33,555 bases of DNA from Oscillatoriales cyanobacterium CG2_30_40_61 (GCA_001873365.1 MNYZ01000053.1:36809-70363), one strand, 5' to 3'; shown: positions 8,128 through 15,175, counted from the stretch's first letter. The notes: generated by a model from the sequence alone, not told the origin. Translations and numbers: made by a program.

Positions 8128-8183
8128 GGGGCGGGTTTTTATAATTTGTTGATGGGTGTCAAGTATTCAGGCGAACCCGCCCC
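8128..8183. repeat. GC-rich inverted repeat
   Basis: GGGGCGGGTT (8128-8137) pairs perfectly with AACCCGCCCC (8174-8183) across 36 bases. The arms are the same GGGGCGGGTT module seen in the repeat copies at 8233, 12405 and 13020. Confidence 0.7.
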
Positions 8184-8213
8184 TACAGTCATTTGGCATT
8201 TTCAGTTACTGTT

Positions 8214-8239
8214 ATGTAGAGTTGGTTTAAGAGCGATCG
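8214..8239. repeat. 26-bp direct repeat, left copy
   Basis: It matches 11473-11498 at 25 of 26 positions (core GTAGAGTTGGTTTAAG followed by GCGATCG). The similarity continues weakly upstream in both places, from CTACAG onward. The two copies bracket the HTH/RTX gene pair. Confidence 0.75.
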
Positions 8240-8313
8240 CTATTTAATAAAATTTGTAGGGGCGGGTTCACCGATCAATTTTGTCACCCACCAATAATCT
8301 TAATAAACCCGCC
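8233..8313. repeat. 81-bp dispersed repeat, copy A
   Basis: It begins with the HIP1 octamer and contains GTAGGGGCGGGTTCACC near its middle and AATAAACCCGCC at its end, so GGCGGGTT and AACCCGCC form an internal inverted pair. Copy B at 12405-12485 differs at three positions by eye. A partial further copy (CCGATCAATTATGTCA) follows at 8318-8333. Confidence 0.85.
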
Positions 8314-8377
8314 GCCACCGATCAATTATGTCAGTTTTGATCAGGAATTTTGAACACAACTCAAAGAAGTATTTTGT

Positions 8378-8917
8378 CTATGATAATTCACGCAATATTG
8401 TTTCGATCACCACATCGGGAAGACCAAGCAATTGAGCAATTTGGCATAGTTCGATACCTTGACTGTGCAATTTGCAAACGACATCAGCGACATCTATTTC
8501 GAGACGTTCGATCTGAGTTTTGAATCTGGAGTCAGTAGGATCATTATTGTCAGAGTCGCTAGGCGGAGAAAGACAGGGGTTGAGGTTGAGGGTGTGGACG
8601 TATTCGACATATTGAATATAATCTCTGCCGAAGTTTGAATTATTGCTAATATTTCTGCGATCTATAGCAGCTTTGAGATTACCTTTTTGCATATCTTCAT
8701 CCATAACTACCGAGAGAGTTTTGAGCAACTTGTAGCCGACTTCTCGGACATATTTGGTAGTGTAGCGGGTGTCATGCGCGATCGCTTCGTAGGTTTTGCC
8801 ATCATACATTCCCTGAAACACTAGCTGTTGTAGCGTGTTGAGATGTTTGCCCGTTTTCTCGAAGATCAGGCAATCGACCAATTTCAGCAGTTCGTTTTCG
8901 TCAGGGACGGCTTGCAA
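8378..8917 (-). CDS. Small protein with vMAP-type N-terminal HTH domain
   Basis: The best start is TTG at 8917, with AAGGAGGA seven bases upstream, giving 179 residues. The frame is open to an ATG at 9112, but that would add 65 unlike residues and overlap the start of the divergent RTX gene. Residues about 8-88 resemble the HTH domain found at the N-terminus of cyanobacterial vWA-MoxR-associated and WD40/NB-ARC proteins: NELLKLVDCLIFEKTGKHL, then F-QGMYDGKTYEAIA and KYVREVGYKLLKTLS. A variable Asn/Ser/Asp-rich linker follows. The last 27 residues (IELCQIAQLLGLPDVVIETI) look like a second small HTH. In relatives the first domain is fused to large effector modules; here it stands alone. Control of the neighbouring RTX gene is an inference from the divergent layout. 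Confidence 0.75.
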   Translation of the reverse strand: MQAVPDENELLKLVDCLIFEKTGKHLNTLQQLVFQGMYDGKTYEAIAHDTRYTTKYVREVGYKLLKTLSVVMDEDMQKGNLKAAIDRRNISNNSNFGRDYIQYVEYVHTLNLNPCLSPPSDSDNNDPTDSRFKTQIERLEIDVADVVCKLHSQGIELCQIAQLLGLPDVVIETILRELS

Positions 8918-8924
8918 CGGGCGA

Positions 8925-8932
8925 TCCTCCTT
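8925..8932 (-). promoter_or_regulatory. Ribosome binding site supporting a TTG start
   Basis: AAGGAGGA on the minus strand stands seven bases before TTG at 8917. It is one of the strongest Shine-Dalgarno matches in the window and is the main reason for not using the upstream ATG at 9112. Confidence 0.7.
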
Positions 8933-8980
8933 GGGGAGCTTATCTTGAGTCAAGGAAAAATAAAATTGTGTAAAATTTCG

Positions 8981-9010
8981 GGCTTTTTCAGGCTTTTTCA
9001 GGCTTTTTTG
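8981..9010. promoter_or_regulatory. Three tandem 10-bp units between divergent genes, possible operator
   Basis: GGCTTTTTCA occurs twice exactly and then as GGCTTTTTTG, in register at 10-bp spacing, about one helical turn. The units lie in the 160-bp gap between the TTG start at 8917 and the RTX start at 9078. The place and spacing suit a protein binding array, but simple slippage repeats are also possible. Confidence 0.4.
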
Positions 9011-9077
9011 GTCAAGACAAATGCAATCAAGGTCAGGTATAGTAGTCACAAATTTATCTGAGTGAAAGTGAGACACA

Positions 9078-11411
9078 ATGCCTGACAATGTAGCTTTGTT
9101 AGAAAAGAACAATGACTTACTGAATGGTAGCAGTGCAGAAAGTCAAGACGATTGTGGCTGTTCCTTCAAAAAAGCCCCGACTCAAGAAACGGTATCGAAT
9201 GCTCAGAATGTCCAGAGTATCCTCAACCCTGGGGGCAACGATACGCTAGAAAGTTCTGTCACGCAAGACCCATTAAATGCTAACACAGGAAACGAATTTC
9301 TCCCCAGTTCTACTGCGAATATCAGGCGATCGCTTTCTGAAGTCGGCGGTGGATCACTTTCGAGCGATGGTAGTGCATATATTTTAACCGAGGGAAGCGA
9401 CACATTTACGATTCCCCTCGGCTTGCTTGATACTCTTGTAGGCGGTTTGCGGGGTTTAGGCGGTGCGGATTCGATTACGGGTTCGGAATCTGCGGATATC
9501 GTCTATGGCGATGAAGGGGATGACAGAATTGAGGGCCTCGGTGGTGCTGATTTGTTCTACGGCGGCTTGGGAAACGACTTTCTGAGTGGCGGTGCGGGTC
9601 AAAATGGTCTCCTTGGCGGTGATGGTGCAGACACTTTGCAGGGTGGTGAAAGTGCTGATGGTGTCAACGGAAATATGGGTGATGACGTAATTTTAGGTGC
9701 AGGCGGACGAGACTTTTTGCGAGGTGGTCGCGGTAACGATATTGTCAATGGGGAAGATGGGGATGACTTAGTAATCGGCGATTTTGGCAATGATACTTTG
9801 ACTGGTGGTGCGGGTCAAGATGTGTTTTTTCTGCGCTATGAGGAGGCTTTGGGCTCTCCTACTTTTGATTTAATTACCGACTTTCAAAGAACAATTGATT
9901 TCATCGGACTTAGTACAAATCTTCGGGAATCTGATGTTATTTTGGAGTCGAAAGTGCAGCCTTCTGGTGGTTCGGCTGTGGATGTTAAAGTGGCTGCAAC
10001 AGGGACTTTGTTAGGTACTGTTTTGGGAGTGACACCAGAGGATTTAAAAGGTCGTTTCATACCTTATGATGTGGAAGGAGAGCGTCCTGAAGATGTAGCG
10101 ACAATTGATTTACCAGAAGTAACAAAGCTATCTGAAAATAGATTTCAGATGGAATATCCGGCGAGTGATGGTAGCAAATATACAATTGTTTTTCAAGATG
10201 ATGCTGACGGACGTTTCGTAGAATCAGTTATATTTGTACCCAATCCTACAACGGGTGTTCGTGGTAGTACAACGCTTTTCAATCGAGATGGTACACAGGC
10301 GGATATCACTCTTGAAGGATCTAATGAAACTGTACGAGTTGAGTCTCGCCAGAACGCTGAAAATGGAAACCAAGAGGAAGGTGTTATATCGCGGATCAAA
10401 GATGGTCAGATTTTTGACACTGTAACTTTTCCTCTGCCAATTGAGCCAACCGTACCTACTAATCCTGAGCCACCAGTCACTCCTCCGACCGTTGGCGAGC
10501 CAGATTTTGCGAAAGCTTGTGCGTCAGTTGAAAAGTTCTGCAACGGCACTGGCAAACTTGCTAAAGTGGTTGATTTTGCTGCTGCTGCGTCAGCCGTTGG
10601 TGGTTTAGTATTTCCTCCCCTTGAAATTGTTGCCGGAGGAATGGAAGTCGCATCTATAGGATTGAAAGTCATTGACTACAGTTGCAAACTTCTTACAGGT
10701 AGTGATAAAGACCTTGGTGATGCGGTAATTGGCGAAGTGAGTGGAATAGGAGTTGGGAAAATTATCAAATCAGGAGAACTTACAGGAGACTTAGCAGAAG
10801 GTACAGGAGATGTTTTAGATTTAGCTTCATCTACTAATGAACTCATTGATTTATTTTTTGGGCAAGAGAAGCCGACAGAACCTTCTAAAACAAACTTTCT
10901 GCCTCAATTCCGAAAGTTTCTTGCTGATAAGACGGGTATTCCATTTGACTTTTGCGATAAACCTGCGACTACTCCTGTAACGCCTGAACCAACACCATCC
11001 ACTCCGTTCTTAAAAATAGAGGTAAAGCCGTCTGCTATCGCTTATCAGGAGACTGCTAACCTAAATGTCAAATACTCGAATCCAGACAACAATAGCAGAA
11101 ATATAGAGATTTCGGGTAGTGGTCGAGAAGGTATTTTAAATCCCACATTTCTAATTCCAGAAGATAAAAAAGGTCAAGGAGAGTTTAATTTCACTTTAAC
11201 CAATATCGGTACAGAACTAGGAGGACAGGGTAGTGCAAGCCTGGATAATTTCTTAGACGTTACAATTGGGACTGGAGGGGGGGGACAACTATTTGATACT
11301 GTTAATTATCGTCAACAATCATTCGATCTTTTGGCAGCGCCAAATGGTGTAGATAACATTTTGCCTAATGTCTATTCGGTTAGTTCCGTAGAGGGTTTGA
11401 CACTGCTATAA
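9078..11411 (+). CDS. RTX calcium-binding repeat protein with additional C-terminal domains
   Basis: A 777-residue protein. Residues about 1-110 are polar, with a Cys pair (DDCGCSF). Residues about 126-250 hold hemolysin-type nonapeptide repeats of the GGxGxDxLx kind (GGAGQDVFFL closes the series), followed by the usual cap FDLITDFQRTIDFIGL. These repeats fold into a calcium-bound beta roll and normally mark type I secretion. After a second beta-rich segment (about 345-450) comes a Pro/Thr linker. Then follows a region of about 150 residues with five cysteines and long Ala/Gly/Val/Ile helices (KLAKVVDFAAAASAVGGLVF; VIGEVSGIGVGKIIKSGEL). A second Pro/Thr linker and a beta domain end the chain. 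There is no classical signal peptide. No type I transporter genes are in the window. The role could be an adhesin, S-layer-like protein or toxin. Confidence 0.88.
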   Translation: MPDNVALLEKNNDLLNGSSAESQDDCGCSFKKAPTQETVSNAQNVQSILNPGGNDTLESSVTQDPLNANTGNEFLPSSTANIRRSLSEVGGGSLSSDGSAYILTEGSDTFTIPLGLLDTLVGGLRGLGGADSITGSESADIVYGDEGDDRIEGLGGADLFYGGLGNDFLSGGAGQNGLLGGDGADTLQGGESADGVNGNMGDDVILGAGGRDFLRGGRGNDIVNGEDGDDLVIGDFGNDTLTGGAGQDVFFLRYEEALGSPTFDLITDFQRTIDFIGLSTNLRESDVILESKVQPSGGSAVDVKVAATGTLLGTVLGVTPEDLKGRFIPYDVEGERPEDVATIDLPEVTKLSENRFQMEYPASDGSKYTIVFQDDADGRFVESVIFVPNPTTGVRGSTTLFNRDGTQADITLEGSNETVRVESRQNAENGNQEEGVISRIKDGQIFDTVTFPLPIEPTVPTNPEPPVTPPTVGEPDFAKACASVEKFCNGTGKLAKVVDFAAAASAVGGLVFPPLEIVAGGMEVASIGLKVIDYSCKLLTGSDKDLGDAVIGEVSGIGVGKIIKSGELTGDLAEGTGDVLDLASSTNELIDLFFGQEKPTEPSKTNFLPQFRKFLADKTGIPFDFCDKPATTPVTPEPTPSTPFLKIEVKPSAIAYQETANLNVKYSNPDNNSRNIEISGSGREGILNPTFLIPEDKKGQGEFNFTLTNIGTELGGQGSASLDNFLDVTIGTGGGGQLFDTVNYRQQSFDLLAAPNGVDNILPNVYSVSSVEGLTLL

Positions 11412-11472
11412 CGGCTACAATTGGGCGGGTACGAGGCACCGCCCTACAGGAATTATTTGGAATTTCAGTGTG

Positions 11473-11498
11473 ATGTAGAGTTGGTTTAAGGGCGATCG
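11473..11498. repeat. 26-bp direct repeat, right copy
   Basis: The partner of 8214-8239, with one mismatch. It lies just after the RTX stop codon, following a GGGCGG/CCGCCC inverted repeat at 11423-11444. Confidence 0.75.
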
Positions 11499-11521
11499 GA
11501 TTTGAGAGAAATGTCCGATCG
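11493..11521. terminator. Hairpin between convergent RTX and PIN genes
   Basis: CGATCGGA and TCCGATCG form a perfect 8-bp stem with a 13-base loop, followed on the plus strand by ACTTTTATT. It could end transcription of the RTX gene; the T-run is short, so it is only a candidate. Confidence 0.45.
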
Positions 11522-11525
11522 ACTT

Positions 11526-11978
11526 TTATTGTTCAGAGATAGTATTTGGATCGATCGGCACAATTCCTTCGCTGGCGTAGCGAGTAAAATCCTTAACATT
11601 TAGCGTCAAAATATGTGCTGCACCGTTTGCTTTCATAATAGCCACAAGACGGGCATCATGTACTTCAACTCCCGAAACTCTGTACGTGACAACTAACCTA
11701 CGCCATTCGGAGTAAGTTAGATTTGTGTCGGGAAACAATGGAAAAAGACGCTCGATCCGACCTAAAAGACGATCTGCATCAGTAGGAGTCAATCCAAAGC
11801 CATTTTTCTCGATCGGGCGAGTCACAACATTCCAAAACTCAACGCAGTTTTGTGATGCTACTTGCAGTTTATATCCATCTTGTCGCAATTTTTTTACGGC
11901 AGTTCGGATTACAGGATATAAAGGATGAGAGCGATCGGCAAACCGCAGCAAAATATTCGTATCCACAAGGCATAACAT
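11526..11978 (-). CDS. vapC: PIN-domain toxin, VapC-like
   Basis: A 150-residue PIN-fold ribonuclease. The acidic metal-binding set is visible: Asp6 in CLVDTNILLR, Glu47 in NCVEFWNV, Asp108 in VEVHDARLVA and an acidic residue near 130 in LNVKDFTRY. VapC-type toxins cleave tRNA or rRNA and stop translation until bound by the antitoxin. The gene starts two bases after the stop of the upstream antitoxin gene, the usual operon arrangement. Both genes look intact, unlike the other toxin genes in this window. Confidence 0.9.
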   Translation of the reverse strand: MLCLVDTNILLRFADRSHPLYPVIRTAVKKLRQDGYKLQVASQNCVEFWNVVTRPIEKNGFGLTPTDADRLLGRIERLFPLFPDTNLTYSEWRRLVVTYRVSGVEVHDARLVAIMKANGAAHILTLNVKDFTRYASEGIVPIDPNTISEQ

Positions 11979-11980
11979 TG

Positions 11981-12256
11981 CTATGAATGATCCTCATAGA
12001 TACCAGCACGACTGACCGCAAAATCCGATAGTGTAGGGACATTTACTCCCCTATTTTTAATGAACTCATCAGCCAATTCATCTAAAAGTATTTCAAACTC
12101 GTGATCGCCGATCTCTGCATCAGAATCACTTACTGTTGATAACAGGCTCGGCGCTGACTGCCAATTTAGGAAATCAACAAAGGTAAGAACAACTTCTAGT
12201 TGCGGTTTACTTAAATAACGCAGCTTACTTACAATGCTTTCAATTACAGCTTCCAT
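11981..12256 (-). CDS. Antitoxin partner of the PIN toxin
   Basis: From ATG 12256 it codes for 91 residues. The N-terminal half (MEAVIESIVSKLRYLSKPQL, then EVVLTFVDFLNW) is predicted helical and resembles the DUF2281-like antitoxins of cyanobacteria. The C-terminus NVPTLSDFAVSRAGIYEDHS is a recurrent ending of antitoxins placed before PIN toxins and probably threads into the toxin. The frame extends upstream to a TTG at 12298, but a TATAAT box overlaps that codon, so the ATG is preferred. It is expected to bind the toxin and repress the operon. Confidence 0.8.
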   Translation of the reverse strand: MEAVIESIVSKLRYLSKPQLEVVLTFVDFLNWQSAPSLLSTVSDSDAEIGDHEFEILLDELADEFIKNRGVNVPTLSDFAVSRAGIYEDHS

Positions 12257-12297
12257 ACATTTATAGCTGAACTTTGAATTGTGATTAATTTCATACA

Positions 12298-12306
12298 ATT
12301 ATAGCA
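12298..12306 (-). promoter_or_regulatory. Extended -10 promoter for the antitoxin-PIN operon
   Basis: On the minus strand TGCTATAAT is an exact TGn extended -10 box. It would put the transcription start near 12291 and leave a leader of about 35 bases before ATG 12256. No good -35 box is present, which extended -10 promoters tolerate. Confidence 0.5.
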
Positions 12307-12354
12307 GAAATATTAAATATGGCTATATAGTTGGTGCTAACCCAGCCCCTGTCA

Positions 12355-12403
12355 AGTGAATATGCAGAACTCCTAAAACATGAAGATTTAGTATGACAAT
12401 CAG
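12355..12403. repeat. 49-bp direct repeat, left copy, with antitoxin-gene tail
   Basis: It is identical to 12959-13007 except for one base. In the plus frame both copies read SEYAELLKHEDLV or SEYTELLKHEDLV followed by TGA, so the repeat is the end of a coding sequence. A GC-rich dispersed repeat follows each copy. Confidence 0.8.
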
Positions 12404-12404
12404 G

Positions 12405-12485
12405 GCGATCGCTATTTAATAAAATTTGTAGGGGCGGGTTCACCGACCAATTATGTCACCCACCAATAATCTGAATAAACCCGCC
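12405..12485. repeat. 81-bp dispersed repeat, copy B
   Basis: A near-identical copy of 8233-8313 in the same orientation, with three differences by eye. Together with 12355-12403 it forms a unit that recurs, shortened, at 12959-13071. Confidence 0.85.
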
Positions 12486-12517
12486 CGACCCAACCGATAA
12501 CTGCGATTATTAATTAC

Positions 12518-12835
12518 CTATTTTACTGTGATAGCTAACTGCAACCCCAATTCATTTAGTAGGGTTATCAAAGCATAAATTTCCTCACCTCCACTCTCAG
12601 ACAACATCAAATCCAGTTTCTCATAAATAAGCTTAGCTTCCACTGATAACTTATTCATCTGTAAATAAGCATCCACCACATCTTTAAATCCTGCTCTTAG
12701 CAATTCAGGTTCGGGGCCTTCCGACTCCAATTCCAACATAACCTCGATATAGCTGGCAGCACTTTCGGGGGTTTTCAGAGAAGAAATCAAGTATTCATGG
12801 TAGCTTCTACTTGTTGGCACTTTGAGCCCTTTCAT
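12518..12835 (-). CDS. HigA-like addiction-module antidote protein
   Basis: From ATG 12835, preceded by GGAGAG at a short distance, it codes for 105 residues. The N-terminal pattern RSYHEYLISSLKTPESAASY, followed by a helix-rich body and the ending LITLLNELGLQLAITV, matches the antidote family paired with RelE-type HigB toxins (the TIGR02684 type). These proteins carry an HTH fold, bind the toxin and repress their own operon. Its toxin gene lies upstream, as expected, but only the last 33 codons survive and overlap this gene by 29 bases. The frame is open to 12940, but that extension is the toxin relic read in a different frame. Confidence 0.82.
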   Translation of the reverse strand: MKGLKVPTSRSYHEYLISSLKTPESAASYIEVMLELESEGPEPELLRAGFKDVVDAYLQMNKLSVEAKLIYEKLDLMLSESGGEEIYALITLLNELGLQLAITVK

Positions 12836-12908
12836 AATCTCTCCAGTATTTTTTAGCTTGGCTAATATCTTGCTCTTGAGTGCTTTTATCACCGCCACAT
12901 AGCAGCAC
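12807..12908 (-). pseudogene. 3' fragment of a higB-like (RelE-type) toxin gene
   Basis: Read from 12908 to TAG at 12807, the frame gives VLLCGGDKSTQEQDISQAKK and then YWRDYERAQSANK. This is the characteristic C-terminus of RelE-superfamily HigB toxins (CGGDKSTQ-DI--A--YW--Y). Everything upstream, including the RNase core, is gone; the sequence changes at about 12905 into an antitoxin tail on the opposite strand. It overlaps the antidote start as intact higBA pairs do. The frame is clear, and it is certainly incomplete. Confidence 0.8.
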
Positions 12909-13000
12909 TTTACAGCGAATTTGCCGAAGAAGACCAACAACTTGCAGAACTCGGCATTAGTGAATATACAGAACTCCTAAAACATGAAGATTTAGTATGA
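12902..13000 (+). pseudogene. 3' fragment of another antitoxin gene
   Basis: The plus frame gives AALYSEFAEEDQQLAELGIS and then EYTELLKHEDLV with TGA at 12998-13000. The pattern LY-EFAEED--LAE-G---YA--L--ED is a common end of cyanobacterial antitoxins that precede toxin genes. No start codon or N-terminal DNA-binding part precedes it, and no toxin follows. The fragment abuts the higB relic tail to tail at its broken end, so a deletion probably joined two broken loci. Confidence 0.65.
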
Positions 13001-13007
13001 CAATCAG
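12959..13007. repeat. 49-bp direct repeat, right copy
   Basis: The partner of 12355-12403, one mismatch in 49. This copy is joined to more of the parent antitoxin gene, so it is likely the source and the left copy the derivative. Confidence 0.8.
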
Positions 13008-13019
13008 ACGAGGTGAAAT

Positions 13020-13071
13020 GCGGGTTCACCGATCAATTATGTCACCCACCGATAACCTTAATAAACCCGGC
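13020..13071. repeat. Dispersed GC-rich repeat, copy C (shortened)
   Basis: It matches the right two thirds of copies A and B from GCGGGTTCACC to AATAAACCCGG, with about five differences. The HIP1-containing left part is absent. Confidence 0.75.
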
Positions 13072-13088
13072 CCAACCCAACTATATAT

Positions 13089-15029
13089 TCAGCTATTCGC
13101 CTTTCCAATCGCTTGAGTAATTCGATCCAATAAAATTGCCAACAAAACAATTCCTAATCCCCCTACAGCCGCCATCCCCACATCTAAACGCCCCATTCCT
13201 TGTAATACCGTTAAACCCAGTCCGGGAACTGCAATCATGGAAGCAATCACCGACATTCCCAAGGCAAATAACACCGTTTGATTAACTCCAGCCAGAATAG
13301 TAGGTATCGCCAGAGGAATTTGCACTTCCCACAGGATTTGTCTGGGCGTTGAACCAAAAGCATAGGCTGCCTCCACAACCTCGGTTGAGACTTGTCTAAT
13401 GCCCAAATTAGTGCATCGAATTAAGGGGGGAAGGGCGTAGATAATTGTGGCAATTACCCCCGGAACTTCACCAATCCCAAATAGCATCACCACGGGAACT
13501 AGATAGACAAAAGTTGGTAGGGTTTGCATGGCATCAAGCAGGGGTCTAAATGCTTGCTCAAAGCGATCGCTCCGCGCACAAGCCACACCCAAGGGAATCC
13601 CGACTATTATACAGAATATAACCGCCGTAACCACTAGGGCAAGGGTAACCATCGCGGCTTCCCACAACCCAACAAAACCAATTAACGTTAGGGCAAGCAG
13701 GCTATAAATTCCTACACTTTTTCCGGCAATTTGCCAGGTCATCAAGCTAATTAAAAGTAAAGAAATTAGAGGGGGAATTGCCAGCAATAAACCGCGAATT
13801 TGTGTTAATACCCAACTGATAGGAATACGAATAGTCTGGAAAAAGGGACGAAAGTTGTCTACAAGGAAATTAATCCCGCCTGTAATCCACTTATCTAAAG
13901 GAATGGTGTAAAGTTGGAAGGGATTTAGTAGGATATTCAGCCCTGATAAACTTTTGCTATTATTATTGTTACCTATATTTGAGGGGTTTTCTGCTAAATT
14001 ATTACTGCTCTGATTTATTTGAGCTAACCATCCATCAAAAAGGTCTTGATTTTGCTTAACCCATTCTTCGGCATGACGACGAATATCTTGGGGTTTATCT
14101 TCACCGTTTTTAATCCGATAGCTTTCCCGAATCATATCTTCATAGGGAATTTTTACCAGTTCTAAAAAATGTTTTGCCGATGGATTTGTTGCTAAAAACT
14201 TCTTATTGGCAATAACTCTATATTTACCTTGAACCATCCCCAGATTTTTCCCGTTTACAGATGTATCTTTGGCGGTAAGATTTTCAATATTAGAGGCAGT
14301 AAAAGGAACTTCTAACCAAATAACATCCTGACCGATCTTCAGCACTTGACCCAACCAGAAAGGACTATAAACATAGGAAAAAAATGGTTGTCCTTGTTTG
14401 TAACGAGTTAAGGCATCGGCAATTAAGGCGGTATAATTTCCCTGATTGATTTCAACAGTATTGCGTAGTTTGTAAGCATCCAAATGATCCTCCATTTCCA
14501 ACTCACAACTCCAACCAGGATCGCAACCTACTAGATCTGCTTTACCATCTCCATCGCTATCAAATAGTTGGGCAATTTTTGGATCTTGAAATTGTTGTAA
14601 GTTAGTAATCCCATATTTTTCGGCAGTCTTTTTATCAATCTGATAGCCCTGCATGAGAGGAAAAAGTAGACCGACTTTCTCCAACTTTTTTTCACCGCCA
14701 GCATTATTATAGAATTGATTATGTCCTGGTTCTCCAAAGACGGGAGCAATATCTAAATCACCATTAGCAACTGCGGTATAAAGGGCTGGATAGGCTACCG
14801 CTACCAGTGGCGCGGTTTTGTAACCGAGTTTCTCCAACCCAATATTAACAATCTCAGTTTGAAACCGATCCTCAATCCAATCACTTGTCCCTGAACGAAT
14901 AGTAATACCATTTCCGGGTAGAACAGAGTTTGTAGTCGTTTGTGCGCCGGAGGAAAAACCGATTAAACCGATCAGAAATATGGTTGTCAAAACTAACAAA
15001 ATTGATTTTTTCAGGCGTTGTTTAATCAT
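13089..15029 (-). CDS. Glycine betaine/proline-type ABC transporter, fused substrate-binding protein and permease
   Basis: A 646-residue fusion. Residues 1-30 form a signal-anchor or signal peptide. Residues about 38-340 are a ProX/OpuAC-type binding domain (GITIRSGTSDWIEDRFQTEI; NGDLDIAPVFGEPGH). Residues about 410-640 are the ProW/OpuAB-type permease, with five or six membrane spans and the EAA loop (EAAYAFGSTPRQILWEVQIP) that contacts the ATPase. The binding domain carries DSDGDGKAD at about 157-165, which looks like a calcium loop. An Asn/Ser-rich linker joins the halves. The ATPase gene lies 169 bp upstream. The pair should import quaternary ammonium or proline-like osmolytes; the exact ligand cannot be read from sequence. 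Confidence 0.92.
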   Translation of the reverse strand: MIKQRLKKSILLVLTTIFLIGLIGFSSGAQTTTNSVLPGNGITIRSGTSDWIEDRFQTEIVNIGLEKLGYKTAPLVAVAYPALYTAVANGDLDIAPVFGEPGHNQFYNNAGGEKKLEKVGLLFPLMQGYQIDKKTAEKYGITNLQQFQDPKIAQLFDSDGDGKADLVGCDPGWSCELEMEDHLDAYKLRNTVEINQGNYTALIADALTRYKQGQPFFSYVYSPFWLGQVLKIGQDVIWLEVPFTASNIENLTAKDTSVNGKNLGMVQGKYRVIANKKFLATNPSAKHFLELVKIPYEDMIRESYRIKNGEDKPQDIRRHAEEWVKQNQDLFDGWLAQINQSSNNLAENPSNIGNNNNSKSLSGLNILLNPFQLYTIPLDKWITGGINFLVDNFRPFFQTIRIPISWVLTQIRGLLLAIPPLISLLLISLMTWQIAGKSVGIYSLLALTLIGFVGLWEAAMVTLALVVTAVIFCIIVGIPLGVACARSDRFEQAFRPLLDAMQTLPTFVYLVPVVMLFGIGEVPGVIATIIYALPPLIRCTNLGIRQVSTEVVEAAYAFGSTPRQILWEVQIPLAIPTILAGVNQTVLFALGMSVIASMIAVPGLGLTVLQGMGRLDVGMAAVGGLGIVLLAILLDRITQAIGKANS

Positions 15030-15032
15030 CTT

Positions 15033-15088
15033 TATGAATTATGAATTATGAATTATGAATTACGAATTACGAATTACGAATTACGAAT
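15033..15088. repeat. Heptamer tandem array, eight units
   Basis: Four units of TATGAAT followed by four of TACGAAT, in perfect 7-bp register. It lies in the gap between the two transporter genes, right before the downstream start codon. Confidence 0.95.
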
Positions 15089-15133
15089 GGGAATAATATA
15101 GCAGTCGCCAAGGCAGGGGAGGTAAACTTCTTT

Positions 15134-15175
15134 CTATTGCCTATTGCCTATTGCCTGTTCCCTGTTCCCTGTTCC
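15134..15175. repeat. Heptamer tandem array, six units
   Basis: Three CTATTGC units followed without break by three CTGTTCC units. It is the second heptamer array in the same intra-operon gap. Confidence 0.95.

Noticed and set aside
12257-12298. TTG start at 12298 for the antitoxin of the PIN toxin
   Set aside because: The codon overlaps a TGCTATAAT promoter box and the added residues do not look like the family; ATG 12256 fits better.
12836-12940. 35-residue N-terminal extension of the HigA-like antidote
   Set aside because: The same DNA reads as a clear HigB C-terminus in another frame, and GGAGAG precedes ATG 12835.
12324-13087. 11-bp inverted repeat TATATAGTTGG/CCAACTATATA as ends of a mobile unit around the higBA relic
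   Set aside because: Short and AT-rich, no target duplication, and no transposase; chance is a sufficient explanation.
14535-14561. EF-hand or dockerin calcium loop (DSDGDGKAD) in the solute-binding domain
   Set aside because: A single loop without its partner helix. I recall similar loops in related cyanobacterial binding proteins, so I do not claim a calcium switch.
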